Assembly: GCA_963667515.2 (NCBI GenBank)
Contig: CAXXXY010000005.1
Location: 62,001-126,000 of the forward strand
Length of the DNA: 64,000 bases
Direction of reading: 5' to 3'
From: VYDC01 sp963667515
GTDB lineage: Bacteria > Chloroflexota > Dehalococcoidia > UBA2979
Shown: positions 25,489 through 35,357 of the stretch, in pieces
Position numbering within the stretch: the first letter of the stretch is position 1
Layout: each line of letters opens with the position of its first letter
The notes under the pieces: model-generated
Told to the model about the DNA's origin: nothing
What the model saw: the letters and a program-made list of their open reading frames with translations, nothing else
Database searches by the model: none
Program-made: the position numbers and the translations under genes

Positions 25489-25994
25489 GCGACCGCACGA
25501 GCGGCGCCGCTGCCGATCCGGTCGCCGCGACGCGCGCGCGCCTCGATCACTCGCGCCAGGCGCTGCTTGCCGCGCTCGTGGGCGTGACGGAGGCGGACTT
25601 CGCGCGCGCGATTGAGGGCGACTCCGGCGGCGACGGCGACGGCCGCCCGCTCGTCGAGCTGCTGGCGGCGCTGGCGCGCGACGAGCTCCAGGCCGTCGAG
25701 GCAGCGCGCCGCCTGCTCGACGCCGCGGCGGCCTCGGACGGCCCGCCGGCCGCGGGCGGCGCGCCCTCCGCCAAGCGCCCCGCCACGCTGCCTCCGCAGG
25801 CGATCCACGCGCTGGCCGGCGCTCGCCACCGCGCCGCGCGCCTCCTCGACGAGCTGGCGGCCGCGCGCGCCGACGAGGAGGGCGGCGACCGGTCGGGGGC
25901 GCTCGCGCTGCTCGACGCCGCCGCCGAGCGCGAGCAGCGCGTCGCCGAGCGCATCGCGGGGCGCGCGGGCGAGCCCGCCGGCGGGGCCGGCTAG
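25485..25994 (+). CDS. DinB-like helical protein
   Basis: 169-aa mostly helical protein. RLDHSRQALLAALVGVTEAD and GRPLVELLAALARDELQAV resemble the first helices of DinB/YfiT four-helix bundles, but the metal-binding histidines are not obvious, so the assignment is weak. The GTG start overlaps the upstream stop (GTGA). Its TAG stop lies in the CTAG beside IS copy 1, so the IS landed at the end of the gene without truncating it. Confidence 0.5.
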   Translation: MSDRTSGAAADPVAATRARLDHSRQALLAALVGVTEADFARAIEGDSGGDGDGRPLVELLAALARDELQAVEAARRLLDAAAASDGPPAAGGAPSAKRPATLPPQAIHALAGARHRAARLLDELAAARADEEGGDRSGALALLDAAAEREQRVAERIAGRAGEPAGGAG

Positions 25995-25995
25995 C

Positions 25996-27045
25996 TGTAG
26001 TTCCCACGTAGGTTGTTGAGAGGATGAGGGGCCTCGCCCGCTGCTGTGTGTGACAGCACGGCAGTAGCGAGGAGAGGACACCCTCATGGCCCATCGTAAC
26101 GCGCGGCTGACGCCGCTGACCCGACTCGAGCTCGTGCGGGAAGTGGACGCCGGCTGGCCCCAGGCTGAGGTCGCTCGCCACTTCCGCGTCTCCCGCCACA
26201 CCGTTGCCAAGTGGCTGGGGCGCTTCCGGGCGGAGGGAGCGGCAGGGCTCGAGGACCGCAGCTCCGCCCCGCGCGCGCATCCCCGGCGCACGCCGCCCGA
26301 GCTGGAGCGACGCATCTGCGCCGTGCGACGCACGCAGGGATTCGGGCCGCATCGCATCCAGTGGGCGCTCGGGGTCGCCCGCTCCACGGTCTACGCCGTG
26401 CTGCGGCGCCGCGGCCTCAACCGGCTCGACCGCCTGCACCGCGTCACCCGGGAGCCGGTCCGCTACGAGCACGACGCCCCCGGCGACCTGCTGCATCTCG
26501 ACGTGAAGAAGCTCGGGCGCGTCCCCGAGGGCGGCGGCAAGCGAATGGCGCCTGGCTTCGCCGAGACGCGCTCCGGGCCGCATTCGCGGCGTTCGCTGGG
26601 GCTGGAGTACCTACACGTCGCCGTCGACGACCACAGCCGTTACGCCTACGTCTCCGTCCTGCCCGACGAGCGTGGCGCGAGCTGCGCCGCCTTCCTCGAG
26701 CAGGCGCTCGCGGCCTTCCGCCGGCGTGGCGTGCGCGTGCGCCGGGTCCTGACCGACAACGCGAAGGCCTACACCGTCGCCCGCAGCTTCCACGGCGCCG
26801 CCGCTGCCGCAGACGTGCGGCTGTCGCACACGCGGCCCTACCGCCCGCAGACGAACGGCAAAGCCGAGCGTTTCATCCAGATCCTGCAGAACGAGTGGGC
26901 CTACGCCCGCCCCTACCGCTCCAACGCCGAGCGGCTGCGCCAGCTCCCACGCTGGCTCTACCGCTACAATCACCGCCGACCGCACGGCGGCGTCGGCGGG
27001 GCCGTCCCCGCCTCCCGCCTGTGAACAACCTTCCTGGGTAGTACA
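25996..27045 (+). mobile_element. IS481-type insertion sequence, copy 1 (1050 bp)
   Basis: Ends are TGTAGTTCCCACGTAGGTTG on the left and, read inward from the right, TGTACTACCCAGGAAGGTTG, which are imperfect terminal inverted repeats starting TGT. CTAG flanks both sides, one base from each terminus (left CTAGC, right ACTAG). The left end has GAGAGG where the other copies have GACAGG. A single transposase gene fills the element. The left CTAG contains the stop codon of the preceding gene. Confidence 0.93.
26086..27024 (+). CDS. IS481 family transposase (copy 1)
   Basis: 312-aa DDE transposase. An N-terminal helix-turn-helix (PQAEVARHFRVSRHTVAKWL, residues 25-44) and a second helical segment precede the rve/RNase H-like core. 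Catalytic residues are probably D139 (HLDVKKLG), D224 (LTDNAKAY) and E261 (TNGKAERF). Its product is identical to those of copies 2 and 4. It starts at ATG after GAGGAGAGGACACCCTC. A small hairpin (TGCTG/CAGCA) lies in the leader. Confidence 0.95.
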   Translation: MAHRNARLTPLTRLELVREVDAGWPQAEVARHFRVSRHTVAKWLGRFRAEGAAGLEDRSSAPRAHPRRTPPELERRICAVRRTQGFGPHRIQWALGVARSTVYAVLRRRGLNRLDRLHRVTREPVRYEHDAPGDLLHLDVKKLGRVPEGGGKRMAPGFAETRSGPHSRRSLGLEYLHVAVDDHSRYAYVSVLPDERGASCAAFLEQALAAFRRRGVRVRRVLTDNAKAYTVARSFHGAAAAADVRLSHTRPYRPQTNGKAERFIQILQNEWAYARPYRSNAERLRQLPRWLYRYNHRRPHGGVGGAVPASRL

Positions 27046-27138
27046 ACTAGACGCGCGAGCGGCTCGGCGCTGCGCCCACGCGGCCGCACGCTGCCGAGGT
27101 CGGGCGGCGGCGCGTAACGGATCGCCCGCGGCGGTGTC

Positions 27139-27144
27139 TATACA
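27139..27144 (+). promoter_or_regulatory. -10 element for dnaG-rpoD
   Basis: TATACA, 26 bases before the dnaG ATG and downstream of IS copy 1, is a plausible start for the dnaG-rpoD transcript. The -35 is weak. Confidence 0.4.
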
Positions 27145-27170
27145 GAGGGACCACTGAGCACGGGAGACGC

Positions 27171-29236
27171 ATGAGCGCGATCGACGATGTGAAGGCGCGT
27201 CTCGACATCGTCGAGACGGTGACGCGCTACGTGCCGGCGCTCAAGCGCAGCGGCCGCACGTGGAAGGCGCCGTGCCCGTTCCACACGGAGCGCACGCCGT
27301 CCTTCATCGTCGATCCGGGGCGCGGGACGTGGCACTGCTTCGGCGCCTGCTCCACCGGCGGCGACGTGATCGAGTTCGTGCGCCGCGTGGAGGGGCTGGA
27401 GTTCCGCGAGGCGCTGAGGCGCTGCGCCGACCTCGCCGGCATCGAGCTGCGCCCGCCCTCGGCGCGCGAGCAGCGCGAGCGCGAGGAGCACGAGCGGCTG
27501 CTCTCCGCCAACGAGGCGGCCTCGATCTTCTACCAGGCGCAGCTCGACGGGCCGGACGGCGCCGAGGCGCTCGCCTACGCCGAGGGCCGCGGGCTGGACG
27601 TGGAGACGCGGCGCGCCTGGCAGCTCGGCTACGCGCCCGCGAGCTGGAGCGCACTGCTCGACCACCTGCTGGCGCGCGGCTACACGGAGCAGGAGCTGAT
27701 CCGCGCCGGCCTCGTCGCGGAGAGCGACCGGCCCACCCGGGACGGCCGCCGCTCGCACGATCGCTTCCGCGACCGGCTGATCTTCCCGACGCGCGACGAG
27801 CGCGGCCGGCTCGTCGGCTTCGGCGGCCGCGCGCTTAGGCCCGAGGACGAGCCGAAGTACCTCAATACTCCGCAGACCCCGCTCTTCGACAAGAGCGGCA
27901 CGCTCTACGGGCTGGACCGCGCGGCGGACGCGGCGCGGCGCGGCGGCCAGGTCATCGTCGTCGAGGGCTACATGGACGTGATCGCGGCGCACCAGTTCGG
28001 GGTGACCAACGTCGTCGCCTCCAACGGCACCGCGATCACGGAGCGCCAGATGCGGCTGCTGAAGCGCTACACGCCCAACGTGGTGCTGGCGCTCGACGCC
28101 GACGCCGCGGGCTCGGAGGCGGCTCTGCGCGGCGTCGAGGTCGCGGCCGGCGCCGCCGACACGCAGGTGGTCGCCGGCATCGACTGGCGCGGCCTCGTCT
28201 CTACCGAGGAGGTGCTGGACGCCGACATCCGCGTCGCCACCCTGCCCGCGGGCCAGGACCCGGACTCGTTGGTGCGCGCCGACCCGGAGCGCTTCCGCTC
28301 GCTGGTCGCGGGCGCGCTGCCCGTCGCCGACCACCTCTTCGAGGCCGTGACCAGCGCCAGCGACCTGCACGACCCGCGGGCGCGATCGCGCGCGCTGACC
28401 GCGCTCGCGCCCACCGTCGCGGTGATGGCGGACCCGGTCGTCAGAGCGCATTATGTACAGAGGCTCGCGCGCATCGGTCGCGTCGACGAGCTCTACGCGG
28501 AGCAGCTCGTCGCCCAGGCGCGGCGCGGCCGGGTGCGCATCGTGCAGAGCGGCGAGCGATCGCCTCTGGCGCCGCCCGGACGCGCCGGGCGCACCGGTAC
28601 CGGCGCTGGCACCGCCTCCGGCCGGGCGCCCGCGCTCGACGGCGAGGCGCAGCTGCTGCGGCTGCTGCTGGCGAGCGAGCAGTGCCGCGAGGCCGGGCTC
28701 GCGCTCGACGGCGACCTCTTCGAGGACTCGGGCAACCGCGAGCTCTACGCGGCGTGGCGAGAGCGGCCCGGGCTGGCCGCCGACCTCGCCGGCGGGCTGG
28801 GCGGGGCGCTCGACGAGCTCGACGAGGAGCCGCGCGAGCGCGTCGAGGTGCTGCTGGCGCGGCCGCTGCCGCCGCACGAGCCCGCCGAGCTGGCGGCGAT
28901 GGTCGGCGAGATTGCGACGCGGCTGCGCGACCGCCGGCAGCACGCGCGACTGCGCGAGCGCGCCACCGAGGTGGCGGAGGAGCTGGTGGCCGCTCGCCGT
29001 TTCGCCGCGGCGACCCCCGAGGCGCCGTCGGCCTCGATCGACGACCCGGTCGAGGCCGACGCGAGCGACGGGACGAGCGACGGGGGAGACGGCGACGCCC
29101 GGGGTGCCGGGGAGGCCGGCGACGCCGGGCGAGGCGATGCGGCGGCGCTCGCCGCGGAGCTGGGCGAGCTCGCCGAGCGACAGCGACGGCTGGCGCGGGA
29201 GGCGGCGGGCGCGGCCCGCGACGGGGGAGGGCGACC

Positions 29237-29240
<4 letters not shown>
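27171..29240 (+). CDS. dnaG: DNA primase
   Basis: Synthesises RNA primers for replication. The N-terminal CHC2 zinc finger (CPFHTERTPSF, then WHCFGACSTGGD, residues about 35-65) is followed by the catalytic core and TOPRIM domain (VIVVEGYMDVIAAHQFG near 263; ALDADAAGSEAA near 307). A helicase-binding helical C-terminus contains long Ala/Gly/Asp-rich inserts, giving 689 aa against the usual 600. GGAGACGC precedes the ATG. Its stop overlaps the rpoD GTG. Confidence 0.96.
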
Positions 29241-30754
<1,514 letters not shown>

Positions 30755-30779
30755 GCTCGCGAACCGAGGAGGAGCAGAC

Positions 30780-31007
30780 GTGCCGATCTACGAGTACCGC
30801 TGCAAGAAGTGCAGCCAAGCCTTTGAGCTGATGCGCCCGGTGGGGAAGGCCGACGCCCGTGCCAAGTGCACGAGCTGCAGCTCAACGGCCGTGAAGCGCC
30901 AGCTCTCCCGCTTCGCCGTGGTCGGCGCGGGCGACGGCGGCGACGACGGGGGCGGCGACTCCCTCGACATGGGCGGCGACTTCGGGGGCGGCGACGACGA
31001 CTGGTAG
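30780..31007 (+). CDS. FmdB-type zinc ribbon protein
   Basis: 75-aa protein opening MPIYEYRCKKCSQAFE, with a CxxC-x19-CxxC zinc ribbon (CKKC, CTSC) typical of the FmdB/CxxC_CXXC_SSSS regulatory family, then a Gly/Asp-rich acidic tail. The GTG start has a strong GAGGAGGAG Shine-Dalgarno. It probably belongs to the dnaG-rpoD transcript, 25 bases downstream. Exact role unknown. Confidence 0.85.
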   Translation: MPIYEYRCKKCSQAFELMRPVGKADARAKCTSCSSTAVKRQLSRFAVVGAGDGGDDGGGDSLDMGGDFGGGDDDW

Positions 31008-31013
31008 CGAGCG

Positions 31014-31052
31014 GCAGCGTTCCGCTGCACTCGAGGGACTGCCGCGCCTGCC
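31014..31052 (+). repeat. Hairpin repeat downstream of the FmdB-type gene
   Basis: GCAGCG-TTC-CGCTGC at 31014-31028, then ACTCGAGGGACTGCCGCGCC. Sense orientation, six bases after the stop. Confidence 0.8.
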
Positions 31053-31150
31053 GGGGCCGCGTTCGGGCTCAGGCGAGGCGTGCTGGCGGGCCTGAGCGCC
31101 GCGTCTCGCGGACGCTCGCGCCGACCGCTGGGGTCGAGCGACACGCCCGC

Positions 31151-31407
31151 TAGCCCTCTTCGCCGCGGGCGGCTGTCGGCACCTCGAGCGGGGTCTATCA
31201 GGGCGGTAGCCCCCTGGGTCGAGCGGAACGCTCGTGCGCTGGCCCTCTTCGCCGCCGGCGGCCGTCGGTACGCGAGCGCCGTCGGTGGCGACGGCAGCCA
31301 CTTGAATGCAGCGGAACGCTGCCTAGCCCTCTTCGCCGCCAGTCGCCGGGTGCACATCGAGCGCCGTCGGTGGCGGCGGCAGCCCCTCGGGTCGAGCGGA
31401 ACGCTCG
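31151..31407 (-). repeat. Three tandem ~85-bp units, each ending in a hairpin repeat
   Basis: Three consecutive units begin with CCCTCTTCGCCGC and end with a hairpin: CGAGCG-GAA-CGCTCG (31220-31234), GCAGCG-GAA-CGCTGC (31308-31322) and CGAGCG-GAA-CGCTCG (31393-31407). The rightmost unit encodes the C-terminus and stop of the DUF1461 gene; the other two are downstream copies. The hairpins differ but remain paired. They fill the 315-base gap after the FmdB-type gene. Confidence 0.82.
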
Positions 31408-32087
31408 CGGTCGAGGTAGGCGAGGTAGCCGAGGCCGATCGCCGAGAGCAGCGCGGCCTCCAGCATCGTCAGCAGCCCCACGCCCAGCGTCACGTCGAAC
31501 CAGAAGCCCTGCGGGAACATCTGGATCAGCCGGTCGCGATCGGGATCGAGCTGCCAGAAGTCGTTCGAGAACGAGAGCACGTGGAACTGGCGGAAGAGGT
31601 CATCGAAGCCGACCAGCACCCCGCCTGAGGCGACCACCAGCGTCCCGACGGTGATCCCGCCGCCCAGCGCCACCAGCCGCGCCAGGTGGCGCATCGAGCG
31701 CTCGCGCGCCCACAGGAACACCGCCGCGACATAGCCGACCACGTAGACGAGCGCCAGCTCGTGCAGCCGAAACACCCCGCCGAAGAGGCTCTTCACGTCG
31801 CGCATGTGCAGCACCTCGCGCGGGTTGAAGAGCGCCTGCTCGCGCCCGTCGATCGCCACGCGGATGTCCAGCAGCTCCTGGTCGTCGCTGAAGTAGCGGA
31901 CGATGTCGCGAGCCGCGCGGTCCAGCTCCGGCCGCGTCACGCCCGTCGTCTCCACGGCGTCGTAGCGGTCGAAGGAGTAGCCGAAGACCGCCGGCTCGCT
32001 CGCGGCGATGCGCACGTTCGATAGCAGCAGGAGCAGCGGCAGCGCGACCAGGAAGATCGCGGCCGCCCCCCAGCGGGCGAGCACCAT
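31323..32087 (-). CDS. DUF1461 (TIGR01906-type) integral membrane protein
   Basis: 254-aa membrane protein with four hydrophobic helices (FLVALPLLLLLSNVRIAAS; LALVYVVGYVAAVFLWA; GGITVGTLVVASGGVLV; LLTMLEAALLSAIGLGYLAYL) and the family motifs LNPREVLHM-like (LFNPREVLHMRDVK) and FHVLSFSNDFWQLDP. Function of the family is unknown. The ATG at 32087 follows AAGGA and a TAGAAT box; the frame is open slightly further. The last 28 residues from R-E-R-S-A-R-P onward are encoded by the tandem repeat unit, an apparent extension of the protein. Confidence 0.8.
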   Translation of the reverse strand: MVLARWGAAAIFLVALPLLLLLSNVRIAASEPAVFGYSFDRYDAVETTGVTRPELDRAARDIVRYFSDDQELLDIRVAIDGREQALFNPREVLHMRDVKSLFGGVFRLHELALVYVVGYVAAVFLWARERSMRHLARLVALGGGITVGTLVVASGGVLVGFDDLFRQFHVLSFSNDFWQLDPDRDRLIQMFPQGFWFDVTLGVGLLTMLEAALLSAIGLGYLAYLDRERSARPEGLPPPPTALDVHPATGGEEG

Positions 32088-32094
32088 GTCCTTG

Positions 32095-32100
32095 ATTCTA
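32095..32100 (-). promoter_or_regulatory. -10 element for the DUF1461 gene (possibly leaderless)
   Basis: TAGAAT on the minus strand, seven bases before the ATG. The divergent mazG has its own box at 32182. Confidence 0.5.
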
Positions 32101-32181
32101 TCGCGCTCGCACTGGCGCGCCCGCACCCGGCGCGTCCGCGCTCGCCGCCACCGGACTGGTCGCCATCGGGCCGGCCGTTCC

Positions 32182-32187
32182 TATACT
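32182..32187 (+). promoter_or_regulatory. -10 element for mazG (possibly leaderless)
   Basis: TATACT is followed by six bases and then the ATG, so the transcript would start at or just before the start codon. There is no Shine-Dalgarno. Confidence 0.55.
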
Positions 32188-32193
32188 GGCGGC

Positions 32194-33204
32194 ATGCCGC
32201 CGCCCGCCCCACGGCCGAACCGCGAGCCGCCCCTCGACGCGCTGCTCGCGGCGCTCGAGCTGCCGCCCGAGCGCGTGCAGGCGTTCGACCCGCAGGCGCC
32301 CCGCATCGACGCGCAGCGGCCGCTGCTGGTGCTCCCCGTCGCGTTCGAGGCCGCGCGCGCCCGGCTCGCCGAGCGCTACCCCGCGGGCCACGCGGCGCGG
32401 GTGCTGCACGGCGGCGAGCCGCACGACGTCGCGCTCCACGCGCTCCCCGACGACGCCGACGCGTGGCTGATCGCGCCGCTCGCGCCCGAGCAGGACCACC
32501 GCTCACTCGGCGCGTTGCGCGCGGTGATCGAGCGGCTCTACGCCCCCGGCGGCTGCCCCTGGGACCGCGAGCAGACGCACGAGACGCTGCGCCACTACCT
32601 GTTGGAGGAGACGTACGAGGTCGCGGAGGCTATCGACGCGGGGGATCTCGGCGCACTCCACGAGGAGCTCGGTGACCTGCTCGTGCAGATCCTGATGCAC
32701 GCGGCGATGGCGCAGGAGGCCGGGGAGTTCACGCTGGAGGAGTTGGTCGCGCACGCCTCGAAGAAGATGGTGCGGCGGCACCCGCACGTCTTCGGCGAGG
32801 AGGAGGCGGGGGACTCGGCGGCGCTGCTCTCCCGCTGGGACGAGATCAAGGCCGTGGAGCGCGCCGGCCGCGGCGAGGGCGGCGTGCGCGCCGCTCTGGA
32901 CGCGGTGCCTGCAGCGGCGCCCGCGCTGCTGCGCGCCGCCGCGCTGCAGGGCCGCGCCGAGCGCGCGGGCCACGCGCCGCCCGCCGCGGCGCCCGCGGAG
33001 CGGCTGCGCGACGCCCTCGGCGGCCTCGCCTCGGCCGCGCCCGACGACGCCGAGGCGCGCATCGGCGAGCTGCTGTGGGCGGCCGTGGCGGTCGCGCGCG
33101 AGGTCGAAGTCGACGCCGAGTCGGCGCTGCGCCGCGTCGCGTCGGCGTTCGTCGAGCGTGTCGCCGCGGCGGAGGACGGGGCGCCCGCCGGCCCGGAGGG
33201 CTAG
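32194..33204 (+). CDS. mazG: MazG-family nucleoside triphosphate pyrophosphohydrolase
   Basis: House-cleaning NTPase. The MazG core starts at LYAPGGCPWDREQTHETLRH (about residue 116), with metal-binding EETYEVAEAI and EELGDLLVQ, then KMVRRHPHVFG. A second, degenerate Ala-rich helical domain follows. The first 95 residues are a separate alpha/beta segment, possibly a remnant or partner of the methylase-like domain found fused to MazG in YabN-type proteins; that is inference. 336 aa. ATG at 32194 is set by the -10 box. Confidence 0.9.
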   Translation: MPPPAPRPNREPPLDALLAALELPPERVQAFDPQAPRIDAQRPLLVLPVAFEAARARLAERYPAGHAARVLHGGEPHDVALHALPDDADAWLIAPLAPEQDHRSLGALRAVIERLYAPGGCPWDREQTHETLRHYLLEETYEVAEAIDAGDLGALHEELGDLLVQILMHAAMAQEAGEFTLEELVAHASKKMVRRHPHVFGEEEAGDSAALLSRWDEIKAVERAGRGEGGVRAALDAVPAAAPALLRAAALQGRAERAGHAPPAAAPAERLRDALGGLASAAPDDAEARIGELLWAAVAVAREVEVDAESALRRVASAFVERVAAAEDGAPAGPEG

Positions 33205-33230
33205 CCCGCGAGAGCGCTCGGCGGGGGTGC

Positions 33231-33236
33231 TACACT
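33231..33236 (+). promoter_or_regulatory. -10 element for the thioredoxin-like gene
   Basis: TACACT in GGTGCTACACTCG, giving a 5' leader of about 55 bases that contains the hairpin at 33256. Confidence 0.4.
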
Positions 33237-33255
33237 CGCGCCGCACGCCGATACC

Positions 33256-33274
33256 GGTGCCCCGTGGGGGCACC
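33256..33274 (+). promoter_or_regulatory. Perfect 8-bp stem-loop in a 5' leader
   Basis: GGTGCCCC-GTG-GGGGCACC lies between the -10 box and the AGGAG Shine-Dalgarno of the thioredoxin-like gene. It has no T-tract, so it is not an intrinsic terminator. It may stabilise the mRNA. Confidence 0.5.
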
Positions 33275-33296
33275 CCAGCGAGGAGCACAGCACTCG

Positions 33297-33884
33297 ATGA
33301 CCAGCCAGGCATCCGTCGTCACCCCGGAGCGCTTCACCACCGGCATCCCCGACTTCCCCTCGTGGATAGCGGCGATCGAGCAGCGCAAGGACGAGTTCCA
33401 GAAGCACTACGACGAGTACGAGCCGAACGAGGACGACATCGCGGCGATCCGCAAGCTCGTCGAGGAGCGCGGGGTGAAGGCGATGGTGCTGGGCGAGGAC
33501 TGGTGCCCGGACGTCTGGCGCGGCGTCCCCGTGATCGCGAAGATCTCGGAGCGCACCGGCATGGAGCTGCGGCTCTTCAAGCGCGACGAGAACAAGGACA
33601 TGATGGCCGAGTTCCTCAACCAGGGGGAGTTCGAGTCGATCCCGACGATCGTCCTCTACGACGGCGACCACAACTACCTGGGCCACTGGATCGAGCGCGC
33701 GGCGCTGGCGAACGAGCAGATCGCGGAGATCCGCGCCGAGGTCATGGAGGGCGTCCCCGCGGAAGGCCCGGAGCGCGACGCGGCGATGGCCCGCTACCGC
33801 GCCGCGACGATGGAGCGCGCCGCCCCGTGGCGCCACGCCCAGGTCACGGAGATCCGCGCGCTGCTCGAGAAGGCGCTCGCCTAG
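33297..33884 (+). CDS. Thioredoxin family protein (Thioredoxin_9-like)
   Basis: 195-aa thioredoxin-fold protein. The active-site region reads LGEDWCPDVWRGVPVIAKI, with one cysteine and Asp-Val in place of the resolving Cys, as is common in this subfamily. The cis-Pro loop is SIPTIVLYDGD. The C-terminal helices contain conserved Trp/Arg (AAPWRHAQV). ATG at 33297 has AGGAG 11 bases upstream. It may act as a monothiol oxidoreductase; partners unknown. Confidence 0.8.
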   Translation: MTSQASVVTPERFTTGIPDFPSWIAAIEQRKDEFQKHYDEYEPNEDDIAAIRKLVEERGVKAMVLGEDWCPDVWRGVPVIAKISERTGMELRLFKRDENKDMMAEFLNQGEFESIPTIVLYDGDHNYLGHWIERAALANEQIAEIRAEVMEGVPAEGPERDAAMARYRAATMERAAPWRHAQVTEIRALLEKALA

Positions 33885-33891
33885 CGGCTCG

Positions 33892-33925
33892 CCAGCGTTC
33901 CGCTGGACCGGGTGGGCTGCCGCGC
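33892..33925 (+). repeat. Hairpin repeat after the thioredoxin-like gene
   Basis: CCAGCG-TTC-CGCTGG at 33892-33906, then ACCGGGTGGGCTGCCGCGC. Sense orientation, eight bases after the stop. Confidence 0.8.
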
Positions 33926-34071
33926 GTGCGGTGGCCTGCTCGTTCTCACGGCGGAGCACGGCCGAGCCCCTCGGCCCCGCGGTCTAGACGCCCGAGAACG
34001 TGGGTCACGCGGGCAAGAGCAGCAGCCCCTCGGACCGCCGTTCGAGACGCCCGAAGCCGAGCGCCGCGCCG

Positions 34072-34150
34072 GCAGGAGCGGCAGCCCCTCGAGTCCAGCG
34101 AAACGCTGGTCCAGCGGAACGCTGGTGGCTAGAGACCGGCGGAACGCTGG
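34072..34150 (-). repeat. Three-hairpin repeat cluster at the zinc-ribbon gene end
   Basis: GCAGGAGCGGCAGCCCCTCG is followed by hairpins at 34095-34109 (AAA loop), 34111-34125 (GAA loop) and 34136-34150 (one stem mismatch). The last overlaps the 3' end of the minus-strand zinc-ribbon gene. A degenerate arm also lies at 34014-34032. Confidence 0.8.
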
Positions 34151-34908
34151 CGACGAAGGGGCCCCAGCGTATCCGGCTGCTCGGCCTCGGCGAGGCCCTC
34201 GACGGGTGCGGGGCGGTCGGCGCGCTCGGGGCGGGGGTCGCGAGCGAGCGGCGCCGTCTCCTCGGCGGGGCGCTGACGCGGCTCGGCGGGGCGCGTGGCG
34301 GGGCGGCGGGGATCGGCGGGTCGCGATGCCGAGCGGCGCTCGTCGGGACGGCGCGGGGCGCGCTCGGCGGCGTCGGCCTCGGCCTCGGCGCCGCGCGGCG
34401 GCGGCTCGCTCCCTGGCGCAGCCGTCGAGGCGGGCTCCCGCTCCTCCTGCCGCGCGGGCCGCGGGCGCTGCGTCGCGCAGTAGGGACAGTTGCGCCAGGC
34501 GTGCTGCAGGAGCCGGCCGCAGCTCCCGCAGGGCTCGCGAAGCTGCGCGCGGCAGTGCGCGCAGACCATGAAGTCGTCGTGCACGGGGCGGCGGCACTGC
34601 GGGCACGCGGAGACCGCGTGGAGCTCGGAGAGCATCGCCTCCTGCTCCAGCTGGCGCTCATAGGACGCTTGCAGGGTGTGCGCGGGCCGCAGCACGAAGT
34701 AGAGCGGCAGGCCGAGGATCGGCAGCGCCAGGGCGATCGCGGCGGCGGTGAGCTGCGAGACGACGTCGCGGGTGCGCGAGCGGATGTCGCGGTAGACCCA
34801 GAGCACGGAGGCGATCCAGATCAGCGCGAGGTAGCTGCCGACGAGGAAGGCGGCCAGCCGGGCCGTCGACTCGACGTCGCCCCCCGGCCACCCGATGAGG
34901 ATGTCCAC
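34129..34908 (-). CDS. Membrane protein with double zinc ribbon
   Basis: 259-aa protein. Two transmembrane helices (LAAFLVGSYLALIWIASVLW; LTAAAIALALPILGLPLYFV) are followed by a DZANK-type double zinc ribbon (CPQC, CAHC, CGSC, CPYC; residues about 100-145) and a long charged Pro/Arg/Glu tail. I use GTG at 34908, with GGAGG eight bases upstream; GTG at 34923 is an alternative. The last residues (R-Q-R-S-A-G-L-stop) are encoded by the hairpin repeat. Function unknown. Confidence 0.72.
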   Translation of the reverse strand: MDILIGWPGGDVESTARLAAFLVGSYLALIWIASVLWVYRDIRSRTRDVVSQLTAAAIALALPILGLPLYFVLRPAHTLQASYERQLEQEAMLSELHAVSACPQCRRPVHDDFMVCAHCRAQLREPCGSCGRLLQHAWRNCPYCATQRPRPARQEEREPASTAAPGSEPPPRGAEAEADAAERAPRRPDERRSASRPADPRRPATRPAEPRQRPAEETAPLARDPRPERADRPAPVEGLAEAEQPDTLGPLRRQRSAGL

Positions 34909-34966
34909 TGTCGGGGCCTCCACTCCCCCCGCCGTCGGATCAGGCTACCGCACTTCTGCGCGACGG

Positions 34967-35291
34967 GGCAGCGCCGCTCCCGCCGCGCGACGCGGAGAGC
35001 AGGCGCCCGCTTCGCGCGCATGCTGCCCTGATCCGGTCGCGCGGTCGCTGCTCAGCGACGACGGTCGCCGAGCCCTCCAGCCCGACCGATGCGACGCACG
35101 AGCACGAGCGTCACCCCCGCAGGAGCGGCAGCACTGCTCCCTCCGCGCGACGCGGCGAGCGCGCGCGCGCGATGCGCGCCCCGGCTCGCCTGATCCGGTC
35201 GCGCGGTCGCTGCTCGGCGGCGGCGGTCGCCGGGCCCTCCAGCCCGCCACCGCAACGCACGAGCACGAGCGCGACCCCGGCAGGAGCGGCA
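34967..35291. repeat. Two tandem ~161-bp units upstream of uvrD
   Basis: The segments about 34967-35128 and 35129-35291 align along their length (shared landmarks CCGCGCGACGCGG, TGATCCGGTCGCGCGGTCGC, GAGCCCTCCAGCCC-like, ACGAGCACGAGCG). Each ends with CAGGAGCGGCAGC, the arm of the hairpin repeat. No gene is seen in this 450-base gap. Confidence 0.75.
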
Positions 35292-35317
35292 GCCCCTCGA
35301 GTCCAGCGGAACGCTGG
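35279..35317 (-). repeat. Consensus-like hairpin repeat upstream of uvrD
   Basis: GGCAGGAGCGGCAGCCCCTC, then hairpin CCAGCG-GAA-CGCTGG at 35303-35317. It ends eight bases before the uvrD -10 box, so it occupies the -35 region. Confidence 0.82.
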
Positions 35318-35324
35318 TGGTGGG

Positions 35325-35330
35325 TACAAT
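35325..35330 (+). promoter_or_regulatory. -10 element for uvrD
   Basis: TACAAT in GGTGGGTACAATGGG, 27 bases before the ATG, immediately after a hairpin repeat. Confidence 0.5.
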
Positions 35331-35357
35331 GGGCGCATCCCCCGTGAGCGGAGCTCG

